Program-made: the position numbers and the translations under genes | Notes under the pieces: model-generated | Seen by the model: the letters and a program-made list of their open reading frames with translations, nothing else | The model's database searches: none | Told to the model about the DNA's origin: nothing | Source: JAWWPY01 sp964412845 | GTDB lineage: Bacteria > Actinomycetota > Actinomycetes > Streptosporangiales > Streptosporangiaceae | Direction: 5' to 3' | DNA: 36,468 bases | Assembly: GCA_964412845.1 (NCBI GenBank) | Contig: CAYPQM010000060.1 | Coordinates: 1-36,468 of the forward strand | Shown: positions 1 through 8,047 of the stretch, in pieces | Layout: every line of letters begins with the position of its first letter | Numbering within the stretch: position 1 is the stretch's first letter

Positions 1-292
1 GGGTTGGCGCTCCCGGCTCGCCCAGTTTCCCGGTCGGCACCGCTACCTGCCAAGACGCCTGATCGTGGTGGCCCGGTCCGGTGAAATTTCCGGTCCGGCG
101 CCGGCCGGCTTACTGGGCAGTCCCTTCTTCCGCGGCAGGCGAACGAACGCGAACCGCCGACATGGAAGGCTCGGGGGCGGCGTTGTCCGTCTGTTCGAAG
201 TGGCACTGGGGGGAGGGAAAATCCATTTCCCGCTGCCGGTGGATCGGCCTATTGTGGGCGGACACAGGAGCCCGGCGTGAACAAGGGGATAC

Positions 293-846
293 ATGACCAC
301 ACTCGGTCGGCCGAATACCGCACTTCTCGTCGTCGACGTGCAGAACGGCGTCGTGGCGAAGGCCCACGAGCGCGACGCGGTCGTCGCGAACGTCGGCAGC
401 CTTGTCGAGAAGGCGCGGCGGGAAGGGGTCCCCGTTATCTGGGTCCAGCACTCCGACGGGCGGCTTGCGAGGGGGAGCGAGGACTGGCGGATCGTCCCCG
501 AACTGGCTCCGCGCGACGCCGAGCCGCTCGTCGATAAGAGCTACGGCGACTCCTTCGAGGACACCACCCTCGAGACCGTGCTGTCGGGCCTCGAAGTCGG
601 GCGGCTCGTCGTCGCTGGCGCACAGACCGATGCGTGCATCCGCTCGACGCTGCACGGCGCGCTCGTCAGGGGGTACGACGCGACCCTGGTCAGCGACGCC
701 CACACGACGGGGGACCAGACGGCATGGGGGGCGCCGCCGCCAGACCAGGTCATCGCGCACACGAACCGTACTGGACCTACCAGACAGCGCCGGGGCGGAC
801 GGCCGGTACGGTCGAGACCAAGGATGCCGACTTCGGCACGTCATAA
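293..846 (+). pseudogene. Isochorismatase-like cysteine hydrolase, frameshifted
   Basis: Seen: the first 158 residues match the isochorismatase/nicotinamidase-like cysteine hydrolase fold. The catalytic triad is visible as Asp15 (LLVVDVQN), Lys82 (VDKSYGDSF) and Cys115 (QTDACI). After HTN at 764-766 the frame goes wrong. The expected C-terminus (YWTYQTAPGRTAGTVETKD, then FGTS and TAA at 844-846) continues in the next frame, so one base is missing at about 767 (AACC-GTACTGG; a T there would restore N-L-Y-W). Read straight through, the protein instead runs into a nonsense tail ending at 985. The start is ATG 293, with AAGGGG at 282-287 as ribosome site. Family members hydrolyse amide or vinyl-ether bonds of small metabolites; the substrate here is unknown. 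The triad is intact, so a sequencing error is as possible as a true pseudogene. Confidence 0.8.
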
Positions 847-960
847 TGCATGCGCGACGCCACAGCGCGCTCGGTGGCCTTCCGCCGATCAGCCGCCGGT
901 AACCAACCTGCCTGCTGAGCACGACCCCTCCGCCGTTCTCGTCCCCGCCGCGCAGTCTTC

Positions 961-1083
961 AGCAACACCGAGAGGCTGGCGTTAGCCGGGTTCCTTGCCG
1001 GGCTACAGCGGCTGACCCGCAAAGCCTCCGAGCTGGACTTGCGCCAGTACGCGAGTTGGTGCCAGCAGCATCATTTGCCGCTC
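961..1083 (+). pseudogene. Tyrosine integrase N-terminal remnant
   Basis: In the frame of position 976 the sequence reads NTERLALAGFLAGLQRL followed by TRKASELDLRQYASWCQQHH and LPL. This has the pattern of the SAM-like core-binding N-terminal domain of actinobacterial phage-type integrases (LAGFLAGY..LTR.AY.LDLRQ...WC). No start codon with a ribosome site precedes it; a stop lies in frame at 916-918. The similarity is lost after about 1083, and the frame ends at 1162-1164. The catalytic domain with the R-H-R-Y residues is absent. It is a scrap of a mobile element or recombinase, next to the frameshifted hydrolase and facing the minus-strand operon. The identification rests on recalled family pattern, not on a search. 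Confidence 0.6.
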
Positions 1084-1127
1084 TGGCTACGGCTCGGTCG
1101 CCGGCCAGCTGCGCGGAATGTGGCTCT

Positions 1128-1994
1128 TTACGGGGGGTTGCGCTGGGGAGAGGAGAGCCGATGACGGCTGCGCGTGTAGCGGTGCCAGCGGTCGCGCATC
1201 GCGGCGCAGCTCAGGGCCAGTCCTGCCGTCGCGATGGAGTACCAGGCGATGGTCACGGCGTGCGCGGTGGCGGGTGGTTCGATCAGGAATCTGCTGGTGA
1301 CGGGCGCGTACCAGGCGAGCGCGATGGCCGCGAAGCTGGCCGGGGTGGCGATGGCGCCGCCGAGGTCGGCGTAGCGGGAGCGGTCGGCGCACGCGGCGGC
1401 CGCCACGGTGACCGCACACCACCCGGTGAGCTGGGCAATCACCGGGTAGATGGCGGGCGGATGGCCGAGGGTGCGCAGCGGGATGGTGTGGGCCACGATG
1501 CGCAGTTGCGCCCAGCAGGCCACCGCCAGAACAGGAGCGGCCAGCGCGATGTGGCCGGCCGGGGCCAGCCAGGCTGGGACCGGGGTGACCTGGGTCACCG
1601 GGCGGAACGGGGCGCGGAGAACGAATGCCAGCGCCGCGATGGCGGGAAGGAAGGCCAGGCGCGCGGTGCCCAGGTCGAGCGGTGAATGGGAAGTGCCGGC
1701 GACGCGGGCCATGACGGCGAGGAATGCGGTGCCGGCCAGGCAGCCAGTGATCAGCGTGACCCATGGCATCGTCCGGGTGATGGGCCGGGCGAGGAGGGGC
1801 AGCGCGCGGAGCCAGGACAGGCAGGGCCGGCGCGCATGCGGGATGGGCTGGCCGGCGGCGGGCGGCGCGCCGTCAGTGCGCGGGATGTTCGCAGACGCAG
1901 TCACCAGCACCTCCGGTGCTGGTTTCGCCTCGCCGGTGGACCCTGCCGTGGCGGATGATTCAGGCTGCGCCCCGGCGGCGCCCGGCGGGTTCAC
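1128..1994 (-). CDS. Polytopic membrane protein, last gene of ECF/ABC operon
   Basis: A 288-residue protein read from a GTG at 1994 whose first bases overlap the stop of the permease gene (GTGA overlap, 4 bases), so translation is probably coupled. The first 65 residues are Pro/Ala-rich and polar. After them come about six hydrophobic segments (for example around PWVTLITGCLAGTAFLAVMA, LAFLPAIAALAFVL, GHIALAAPVLAVACWAQL, VIAQLTGWCAVTVAAAA, PASFAAIALAWYA and TIAWYSIATAGLALSCAAM), then a basic tail of about 30 residues. I recognise no named family. Its position at the end of the sigma/anti-sigma/ABC operon suggests a second membrane subunit or accessory protein of the transporter. A much longer frame extending upstream to 2510 is only the shadow of the permease gene. 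Confidence 0.75.
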   Translation of the reverse strand: MNPPGAAGAQPESSATAGSTGEAKPAPEVLVTASANIPRTDGAPPAAGQPIPHARRPCLSWLRALPLLARPITRTMPWVTLITGCLAGTAFLAVMARVAGTSHSPLDLGTARLAFLPAIAALAFVLRAPFRPVTQVTPVPAWLAPAGHIALAAPVLAVACWAQLRIVAHTIPLRTLGHPPAIYPVIAQLTGWCAVTVAAAACADRSRYADLGGAIATPASFAAIALAWYAPVTSRFLIEPPATAHAVTIAWYSIATAGLALSCAAMRDRWHRYTRSRHRLSSPQRNPP

Positions 1995-3787
1995 GCCGTG
2001 CACAGCGGGTTCTGCGGCCCGCTGCCCGGCTGCACGAACGTCACCCCAGGTCTGGGGGTCCGAAAGGGAGCCGGAGGGGCAGGCACGCTGGGCATGCGGA
2101 TGCCGAGCGCGGCGGCGAGCTGGGCGTCGGTGGTGTGCCAGTTCAGCCAGGTAGGCCATGCGCTCTTCAGGACGCGGGCGGCCTTCTGTTCTGGCAGCCT
2201 CAGCATCGCGCTGGCCAGCAGGTACCCCGCGGCCGTAGTCTGCGGCGCCCCGGCTGACGTGATGTAGCTGGCACCCCAGCCCGGATAGGCCCAGGTCGGG
2301 ACCATGGTGTTGCGGACCTCCACCCCTTGGAAGCCACGACCGGTCCCGAGGCCGCCCAGGCCATCCTGGAGTTCGCCGGCTGGAGGGCGGGTGGCAAGGA
2401 TGGCCAGCCAGATCGCGATCGCCTCCCGCGCCTGGTCGAGCGGCACGCATGGCAGGAACACGGGGCCGTTGGGGTTGCCGGTCGCCTGGTGCGGGATGCG
2501 CGCCGCCCATTCAGCGGCGGCCAGGGCCACGTCGAAATGCGCGTCGGCCAGCCGTCCGCCGGCCGCGGGCCACCATCCGACCGGCAGGTAGATGGCCGAT
2601 GCCGTGGCGGCGTTGCCCGGTGCTCTCTGCATCTGCGCTTGCCACTGGGACACCTGTCGCTCCGGATGGCCATGGGTGAGGGTCGAATCGGGCAGGTACA
2701 GCGACAGGACCTGCCTGAGCGTCAGCGGCTGGTCAGGCCGGGCGGGCAGGTGCGCGAGCACGCCGCTGACCGGCGCTTCCACTGATGGCAGGTCGCGGCC
2801 GAAGCCGGGATAGAGGCAGTAGCGGACGTGGCTAGCGGTGGTGCAGCGCTGCACCGAGGCCGGGTCGGCGGCCTCTCTGACCAGGTGGTTCAGCTCTGCG
2901 GTGGGGATGGGCCGCAGTTGCATTGCCCCGGCGAGGCAGATCACCACCAGGGCCAGGATGCCCGCCGTCGCCAGCCCGCCCCTGGCCCGGGCGCGGCCGG
3001 CGGTCACCGTCAGCGCCACTATCCCGGCCAGGACGGCGATGCCGGCCAGTTCGAGCACGTGCGCGCCGGCGGGCGGATATCCGGCCAGCGGGCCGGGCAG
3101 CGAGCCCAGCTGATCCTGCGTCCACTCCCAGGGGAGCAGCCAGATGCCCCCTCCCGAGCCCAGATGTGACGTAGCAGAGCTGAGGAACAGCACCAGCGCG
3201 CCGAGCACTCCGGCCAGCGGATGCGGGAACCGCGTGCCGATCGCGATCCCTGCCGCCCCGGCGGCGATCACCAGCAGCAGCCCGCCTGCCAGCACCGTGA
3301 TGCTCGGGGCACCTATAGGGCCGCGCACCTGCACCACCACGGCGGTGGCACCGATCAGCACCAGGCTGGCGGGCGCCGCGCCCACCAGGCCCGCCAGATG
3401 GGCGACGGTCCGGGTGCCGGCGGTGGCCGGGAAGCTGGCATACAGGTCCGCCATGGAATCCCGCCGGGCCCGCCCGGCGGCCAGCTGCGCGGCGACCAGG
3501 ACGGCCATGCCCAGGACGAGCTGCCCGAAGCCGATCCGCCAGGCGGCGTTCCACCACAACGGTTCCACCGACCCGAAGATCACCCAGACCACGGCACCGC
3601 CCGCCAGCAGCCCGGCCAGCACCAGCAGGCTGCGGACCAGCAGAGACGCCTCCACCCTGGCCAGGCCCAGCACCGTCCGCAGCCGGCCAGCCCGGTGCCG
3701 CGCAGTGACACGTGACCGGTCGCCCGTACCGGCCGGGGCGGCGGCGCCCGTGCCACGCACGGCAGGTCCGCCCCCGGTGGCGGTCAT
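1991..3787 (-). CDS. ABC-2-like permease with large extracytoplasmic C-terminal domain
   Basis: A 598-residue membrane protein starting at ATG 3787, overlapping the stop of the ATPase gene by 4 bases. After a Gly/Ala/Arg-rich N-terminus come six to seven hydrophobic segments between about residues 45 and 290 (for example SLLVLAGLLAGGAVVWVIFG, LVLGMAVLVAAQLAAG, LLLVIAAGAAGIAIG and LAGVLGALVLFLSSA). The arrangement is that of ABC-2 permeases such as those of bacteriocin or drug exporters. Residues from about 295 to the end have no membrane span and contain Cys, Trp and many Pro, so they look like one extracytoplasmic domain of about 300 residues. That domain matches no family I recognise. With the ATPase at 3784-4653 it should form an ABC complex; the substrate is unknown. 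Confidence 0.75.
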   Translation of the reverse strand: MTATGGGPAVRGTGAAAPAGTGDRSRVTARHRAGRLRTVLGLARVEASLLVRSLLVLAGLLAGGAVVWVIFGSVEPLWWNAAWRIGFGQLVLGMAVLVAAQLAAGRARRDSMADLYASFPATAGTRTVAHLAGLVGAAPASLVLIGATAVVVQVRGPIGAPSITVLAGGLLLVIAAGAAGIAIGTRFPHPLAGVLGALVLFLSSATSHLGSGGGIWLLPWEWTQDQLGSLPGPLAGYPPAGAHVLELAGIAVLAGIVALTVTAGRARARGGLATAGILALVVICLAGAMQLRPIPTAELNHLVREAADPASVQRCTTASHVRYCLYPGFGRDLPSVEAPVSGVLAHLPARPDQPLTLRQVLSLYLPDSTLTHGHPERQVSQWQAQMQRAPGNAATASAIYLPVGWWPAAGGRLADAHFDVALAAAEWAARIPHQATGNPNGPVFLPCVPLDQAREAIAIWLAILATRPPAGELQDGLGGLGTGRGFQGVEVRNTMVPTWAYPGWGASYITSAGAPQTTAAGYLLASAMLRLPEQKAARVLKSAWPTWLNWHTTDAQLAAALGIRMPSVPAPPAPFRTPRPGVTFVQPGSGPQNPLCTA

Positions 3788-4653
3788 CGCGCACCTGCCG
3801 CGTGGGAGAGGAGCAGGTAGCCGTCTTCAACCGTCGGTGTAACGGGTTCGGCGCCGGTGGGCGGGTAGTCGCCGATGTGCCGCCATCGGTTGTCACCGCC
3901 ACGCCAGGACAGATGGGCCCGGTCGTCGCGCTGGTCCGCGGCCCACACCCGCCCCGCGGCGGTGGCCGCCAGTTCGGAGGGGGTGCCGGCGAAGCGGACC
4001 CGCCCCTGGAGCAGCACGATGACCTGGGGGCAGATCGCGGCGATGTCGTCGGCCTGGTGGGTGGACAGCACGACCACCGGGTCGCCCGGCAGGCCAGACA
4101 GCAGCTCCCGGAACCGCAGCCGCTGCTCGGGGTCCAGCCCGGCCGTCGGCTCGTCAAGGATCAGCAGTTCAGGGTGGCCCAGCAGGGCCTGGGCGATTCC
4201 CAGGCGCTGCCGCATCCCGCCGGACAAGGCGCGTATCCGGGTGCGGGCACGGGCTTCCAGCCCGATGGCGGCCAGCACCCGGGCCACCTCCTCGGCGCGG
4301 CGGCGCCGGTCGGTGATCTCCTTCAGGATTGCCACGTAGTCCACGAACCCGGCGACCGTGAAGTGCCGGTGATACCCCAGCTCCTGCGGAAGGTAGCCGA
4401 GCCGCCGGCGGATCTCCACCCGCTCCGCCGCCTCCCGCGGGTCCAGGCCGAACACCGACACCCGTCCCGCGTCCGGTTCATTGACGGTGGCCAGGATCGA
4501 CAGCAGCGTCGTCTTCCCCGCGCCGTTCGGCCCGAGCAGGCCGGTGATCCCTCGCTCCAGCGTGAGATCGACCTCGTCCAGGGCCCGGGTGGCGCCGTAC
4601 CGCCGGGACAGGCCATCGGCGCGGACGGCTGCGGTGCGCACGTTCGGGGTCAT
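3784..4653 (-). CDS. ABC transporter ATP-binding protein
   Basis: A 289-residue ABC-2-type nucleotide-binding subunit. Numbered from ATG 4653, it shows Walker A GPNGAGKT (41-48), Q-loop Gln90, signature LSGGMRQ (143-149), Walker B LLILDEP (163-169) and switch His199 (STHQADD). The C-terminal 60 residues after the core are extra and family-specific. I chose ATG 4653 because it overlaps the anti-sigma stop as ATGA, like every other junction in this operon; ATG 4662 in the same frame would add three residues. It powers the permease encoded immediately downstream. The family (CcmA/DrrA-like) usually exports drugs, lipids or peptides, or works in sensing and immunity. The direct link to an ECF sigma and its anti-sigma suggests it is made in response to envelope or drug stress; that last point is inference. 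Confidence 0.92.
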   Translation of the reverse strand: MTPNVRTAAVRADGLSRRYGATRALDEVDLTLERGITGLLGPNGAGKTTLLSILATVNEPDAGRVSVFGLDPREAAERVEIRRRLGYLPQELGYHRHFTVAGFVDYVAILKEITDRRRRAEEVARVLAAIGLEARARTRIRALSGGMRQRLGIAQALLGHPELLILDEPTAGLDPEQRLRFRELLSGLPGDPVVVLSTHQADDIAAICPQVIVLLQGRVRFAGTPSELAATAAGRVWAADQRDDRAHLSWRGGDNRWRHIGDYPPTGAEPVTPTVEDGYLLLSHAAGAR

Positions 4654-5558
4654 CTCATCCATCCCAACTCGAAGCGGTCATGGCGCGCCAGCAGCACCAC
4701 GGCACAGGCACACAGCACGGCGGCGCACGCGAACTGGGCGTTCGGCTGCACGATCAGCAGCGGAACGTGCGCCGCGGCCAGTAGCAGCACCGGCACCGCC
4801 CACAAGATCCCCGCCATGACGGCAGCAGCGCGGGGGTCTACGAGGGTCGCGGCCGCGAGCGCGAACGCGCACAACGCCAGCGAAGGCAGCAGCAGCGCGA
4901 CGGGCAGCCATCCGGGTCCGGGCAGGAGGAACGCGGCGGCGGCCACCGGGACCAGCGCGGCGGCCAGCGCGGAGACCGCGCGGACCAGCAGCAAGGTGAA
5001 GCCGGAGAACGGGGCTGCGACCGCCAGCCGGCAGGCAGGGTCGAACATGGGCAGGAACGCCGCCGCCACCCCCGCCAGCACCAGCAAGGGGGCCACCAGC
5101 AGGAACGGCGCCAGGACCTCCGGGCCCGGATACGGGGCCAGGCCCACCGGGCCGCGGGCCGGGATCCAGCCGGGCCTGACTGCCGCGGCTTCGCCGGCCA
5201 CGAGGGCCAGCACCCCTATGACGGACAGCAGCCAGGACCTGCGCAACGACGGGGTCGCCGCGAGCAGGCGAAGCACATGGTCGGGAACACCGCAACGGCA
5301 GAGCAGGCGCCGCCCCCGGCCCCCGTCGCCGAGCGCGGCGCGCACCAGCAGCACGGACCGGTTGCGCGCCAGCCGCTCCGCGTCCACATGCGCCGACAGG
5401 GCCGAGCGGCAGCGCGCGCATCCGGTCAGGTGGGCCTCCACCGACCAGACGACGACTGGCTGAGGCGTCCCGGCGGCATAGCTGGCCAGGAGGTCTTCGC
5501 CGGCGTGCCCGTCTGCTCCGGCCACAGGTCCGGCCGCGTCGGGAAATGGGCTCGTCAT
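4650..5558 (-). CDS. Zinc-binding (ZAS) anti-sigma factor with multi-span membrane domain
   Basis: A 302-residue protein. The N-terminal domain holds H43-x3-C47-x2-C50 (EAHLTGCARC), the zinc motif of ZAS/zf-HC2 anti-sigma factors, which bind and inhibit their cognate ECF sigma in the cytoplasm. From about residue 108 on there are six or seven hydrophobic segments, many more than the single span of typical anti-sigmas such as RsrA/RseA types. The start ATG 5558 overlaps the sigma gene stop by 4 bases and its own stop overlaps the ATPase start. The extra spans suggest the protein senses a membrane signal directly or contacts the co-encoded ABC permease. Loss of binding on stimulus would free the sigma factor. 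An additional Cys pair lies at LLCRCG near residue 86. Confidence 0.85.
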   Translation of the reverse strand: MTSPFPDAAGPVAGADGHAGEDLLASYAAGTPQPVVVWSVEAHLTGCARCRSALSAHVDAERLARNRSVLLVRAALGDGGRGRRLLCRCGVPDHVLRLLAATPSLRRSWLLSVIGVLALVAGEAAAVRPGWIPARGPVGLAPYPGPEVLAPFLLVAPLLVLAGVAAAFLPMFDPACRLAVAAPFSGFTLLLVRAVSALAAALVPVAAAAFLLPGPGWLPVALLLPSLALCAFALAAATLVDPRAAAVMAGILWAVPVLLLAAAHVPLLIVQPNAQFACAAVLCACAVVLLARHDRFELGWMR

Positions 5559-6157
5559 GATGTTCCCCAGGCTTCTCGGCGGTGCGCCGGTGTTTCGGCT
5601 CCGGCTTGCTGATCGGCGAGCGCGGCGCGCAGCGCCAGGCGGGCCCGGTGACAGCGGGACTTGACGGTCCCTTCCGCGACGCCCAGCAGGACGGCCGCTT
5701 CGGCGCAGGTCAGACCATCCAGCACGGTCGCCTCGATGGCGCCGCGCAGTTCCGGGGACAACCCGGCCAGTGCCTGGCCCAGGCGGCCGTGCTCGATACC
5801 GACCAGCACCTGATCCTCAGCGGAGACAACCACCGCTGGTTCCGCCGCACGCCACGGCAGCCGCCGCCGGGCCCCGTTCTCCCTGCGGATCGCGTCGATC
5901 AGGCGGCGGACGCCTATTCCCCAGATGAACGCGGCGACATCGCCGCCCCCGCGGTAGGCGCCGGCTTCCCGCCACAGGGCGAGGAAGGTGTCCTGGATCG
6001 CGTGGTCGACGACGTCCGGCATCGCGCACCGCCGGGTCATCCGGACGGTCAGCCAGCCCGCGTGCCGGTCATACAGAGCGGCGAGCGCCTCTTCATCGCC
6101 CCGTGCCACGCCGCGCAGCAACGCGGCGTCATCGCGCTCCTCGGCACCCGGCCTCAT
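5555..6157 (-). CDS. ECF RNA polymerase sigma factor
   Basis: A 200-residue extracytoplasmic-function sigma factor. Region 2 lies at about residues 24-92 (EALAALYDRHAGWLTVRM, then the DVVDHAIQDTFLALWREAG stretch that contacts the -10 element and core polymerase). Region 4 lies at about 133-180 (LSPELRGAIEATVLDGLTCA, then LLGVAEGTVKSRCHRARLAL), the helix-turn-helix for the -35 element. There is no region 1 or 3, as usual for ECF factors. It is the first gene of a five-gene minus-strand operon; the next gene is its zinc anti-sigma, overlapping by 4 bases. ECF factors normally drive their own operon, so the ABC genes downstream are the likeliest targets. The ribosome site before ATG 6157 is weak. 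Confidence 0.93.
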   Translation of the reverse strand: MRPGAEERDDAALLRGVARGDEEALAALYDRHAGWLTVRMTRRCAMPDVVDHAIQDTFLALWREAGAYRGGGDVAAFIWGIGVRRLIDAIRRENGARRRLPWRAAEPAVVVSAEDQVLVGIEHGRLGQALAGLSPELRGAIEATVLDGLTCAEAAVLLGVAEGTVKSRCHRARLALRAALADQQAGAETPAHRREAWGTS

Positions 6158-6190
6158 ACCCGAAGCCGTTCACGTGCTCCCATGCACTCC

Positions 6191-6220
6191 CTGTCGCAGC
6201 AACGGACCGGTTCGGTTCCC
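6191..6220 (-). promoter_or_regulatory. Candidate ECF autoregulatory promoter
   Basis: Reading the minus strand upstream of the sigma gene, GGGAACC (plus 6214-6220) is followed after 17 bases by CGACAG (plus 6191-6196). GGAAC-type -35 elements with a 16-18 base spacer are usual for ECF promoters. This is a by-eye match only; the -10 half is weakly defined. Confidence 0.3.
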
Positions 6221-6368
6221 ATCATCCATAACCAAATCAGCGGGGGCGCCGGCCTGCAGGGACACCCACTGGGTACGCGGGCGTCCCAATCGCCACTGGT
6301 GCCGGAGGTAACTGATCACATATCTATGATTATTCGCATGACTGTGAGAGGTTGGCTATCCTGGAGGC

Positions 6369-6971
6369 GTGGCGAGCGCGGATCTCCTGCTTCATCCTGT
6401 GCGGCTTCGCATCGTTCAGGCGTTCCTGGGTAACCCCACGCTGACCACCGGTGAACTGGCGGCCGAGCTGGGCGACGTGACGGCTGGGAGCCTGTACCGG
6501 CATGTCGCCCGGCTGGCACAGGCCGGGGTGCTTGAGGTGGTGGCAGAGCGCCGCGTCCGTGGCGCCGTGGAGCGCACCTACCGGCTCCGGGTCGCCGCCG
6601 CGCGGATGGGCCCGGCTGAGATATCCGCGATGTCCGCCGAGGATCACGCGCATGCCTTCATGGCCTATGTGGCCGGGATGCTGGCCGACGCGGATCGGTA
6701 CCTGGCCGCTGGCCAGCCTGACCCGGTCCGGGATGGCGCCGATTACCGGGTGGGCGCGCTGTGGCTCACCGACGCCGAGTTCGCCGATTTCCTCCAGGAC
6801 CTGGCCGTGGTGGTTCAGGCTCGGACAGCCAATGTCCCTGGCCCGGGCCGCCGCCGGCGGCTGCTGTTCGGCGTCGTGCTGCCCGTCCCTGAGCGGCCGG
6901 TTCGTGATCAGGGCTTAACGCAGCCGCCGCGGCGGTCGCAGGCCCGAAGGGGCGGGAGTTCGTCATGCTGA
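6369..6971 (+). CDS. ArsR/HTH_20-type winged-helix regulator
   Basis: A 200-residue protein starting at a GTG (VASADLLLHPVRLRIVQAF). The first 75 residues form a winged helix: LRIVQAFLG, then LTTGELAAELGDVTAGSLYR (recognition helix) and HVARLAQAGVLEVVAERRVR. This is the pattern of ArsR-like HTH_20 regulators with a C-terminal effector or dimer domain (FADFLQDLAVVVQARTANVP, GPGRRRRLLFGVVLPVPE). The last 20 or so residues (after PERP) are low-quality Arg/Ser sequence and may be an extension made by loss of the original stop. It is divergent from the sigma operon across a 211-base gap that contains TATGAT at 6325-6330, a possible -10 for this gene. GGAGG at 6362-6366 is very close to the GTG. 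Its target is not evident. Confidence 0.75.
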   Translation: MASADLLLHPVRLRIVQAFLGNPTLTTGELAAELGDVTAGSLYRHVARLAQAGVLEVVAERRVRGAVERTYRLRVAAARMGPAEISAMSAEDHAHAFMAYVAGMLADADRYLAAGQPDPVRDGADYRVGALWLTDAEFADFLQDLAVVVQARTANVPGPGRRRRLLFGVVLPVPERPVRDQGLTQPPRRSQARRGGSSSC

Positions 6972-7015
6972 ATGTGCCTGAGGCCAGTGGCCTCGCGGTC
7001 ATCGAGATGATCTAA

Positions 7016-7249
7016 ATGTCAGATCTCCCGGTCAGCGCGCTGGTACCGATTCTCGTCATAGCCCTCCTCCTCCCGATCGCCTCCTGGGTCTACGCAGATG
7101 CGAAAGTCCTCCGCGACCGAGGCACACCTGTAGTCATGACAACAGACTTCCTGGTCATAGACACCCCTGAGATGTGGTCTGTGCTCTGCCTCATGGTGGG
7201 TTACATCTTCGTTCCGATCTACCTGATGATCCGCCGCGAGCTCCGGTAG
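7016..7249 (+). CDS. Small two-span membrane protein
   Basis: A 77-residue protein with two hydrophobic helices, about residues 8-27 (ALVPILVIALLLPIASWVYA) and 54-73 (MWSVLCLMVGYIFVPIYLMI), joined by a polar loop and ending RRELR. The charge pattern suggests a small integral membrane protein. I recognise no family. It starts 44 bases after the HTH regulator on the same strand, and the ribosome site is weak (GAGATGATC region). A short open frame just before it (stop at 7013-7015, reading KGREFVMLNVPEASG...) is probably leftover coding sequence. Low G+C wobble at some codons makes it less certain than its neighbours. Confidence 0.5.
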   Translation: MSDLPVSALVPILVIALLLPIASWVYADAKVLRDRGTPVVMTTDFLVIDTPEMWSVLCLMVGYIFVPIYLMIRRELR

Positions 7250-7366
7250 ACGGCAGTTCGCGTCCTGGCCGGAGATCTACCAGGCATGAGGAATTCACCT
7301 GCGGGGAGCGGCCGTGCCGCCGGCGCAGTGGCCGAAGAGCCCGCGGGACTCCGGCGGTTCCCGGAG

Positions 7367-7939
7367 TCAGCCCATGGACTTGGCCCCGTCCAGGGATTCG
7401 CGGATGATGTCGGCGTGGCCGGCGTGCTGTGCGGTTTCGGCGATGATGTGCAGGAGTACCCGGCGGGCGGACCACCATTCGCCGGCCTGGAACCAGGGGG
7501 CCTTCGGCAGCGGGTGCCCTGCGCTCAGGCCGGGCAGGCTGGCGACCAGTTCGTCGGTCCGGTGGGCCACCTCAGCGTAGTCGGCCAGCACCCCGGCCAG
7601 GGTCTCGCCGGGCAGCAGCCGGAACTCGCTAACTCGCCGCGCCCAGTCGTCTTCGGTCATGGCGGTGAAATCGCCCATCGCCGATGGGCCTTCCAGGATG
7701 AAGTTCACCCAGCCTCGCTCAACGGCCGTGACGTGCTTGATCAGGCCGCCTAGGCATAGCTCACTCACGGTGGTGCGCTGCCCGGCCTGCTCGTCGGTGA
7801 GGCCGCGGGTAGTGAAGCGCAGGAAGTGCCGGTGCTTGGCCAGCATCGCCAGCAGGTCGGCGCGCTCGCCGCCGGCGGTGGATGCGTCAGCCTGGCCGCT
7901 GGCGGTCAGGTCGCCAGTGATCGGGGTGCTCGTTGTCAT
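7367..7939 (-). CDS. DinB/DUF664-family metal-binding protein
   Basis: A 190-residue four-helix DinB-superfamily protein. The likely metal ligands are His69 (LIKHVTAVERGW) and the pair His172/His175 in the last helix (ETAQHAGHADIIRE). The superfamily includes mycothiol- and bacillithiol-dependent transferases and isomerases, and many members use a nickel or zinc ion to activate a thiol. Here the substrate is unknown. The start is ATG 7939, with GAAAGG about seven bases upstream on the minus strand. It is divergently transcribed from the WYL regulator at 8048, a common pairing in actinomycetes in which the regulator probably controls the enzyme. The first 24 residues are Thr/Ala-rich and probably flexible. 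Confidence 0.85.
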   Translation of the reverse strand: MTTSTPITGDLTASGQADASTAGGERADLLAMLAKHRHFLRFTTRGLTDEQAGQRTTVSELCLGGLIKHVTAVERGWVNFILEGPSAMGDFTAMTEDDWARRVSEFRLLPGETLAGVLADYAEVAHRTDELVASLPGLSAGHPLPKAPWFQAGEWWSARRVLLHIIAETAQHAGHADIIRESLDGAKSMG

Positions 7940-8047
7940 GTCTCGGCCTTTCGTGGTTGCCAGGCGAGGGTTCCGTTCCCGGTTCTAAGCCCACGCTACG
8001 GGCCATAGCGGCCACTTTCTGACCTGAATTCCGCGAGGATGGGTGAC

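Noticed and set aside
110..922. 270-residue open frame on the minus strand across the cysteine hydrolase
   Set aside because: It lies opposite a gene with a clear catalytic triad and has Arg/Pro-rich sequence without any motif; it is a GC-driven antisense frame.
846..985. C-terminal extension of the cysteine hydrolase in the original frame
   Set aside because: The sequence after residue 158 is Arg/Pro-rich and the true family C-terminus is found in the neighbouring frame, so the extension is a product of the frameshift.
6905..7015. Short frame ending KGREFVMLNVPEASGLAVIEMI-type sequence before the small membrane gene
   Set aside because: It looks protein-like but is only about 35 codons after a stop, with no start or family match; not enough to call a gene or relic.
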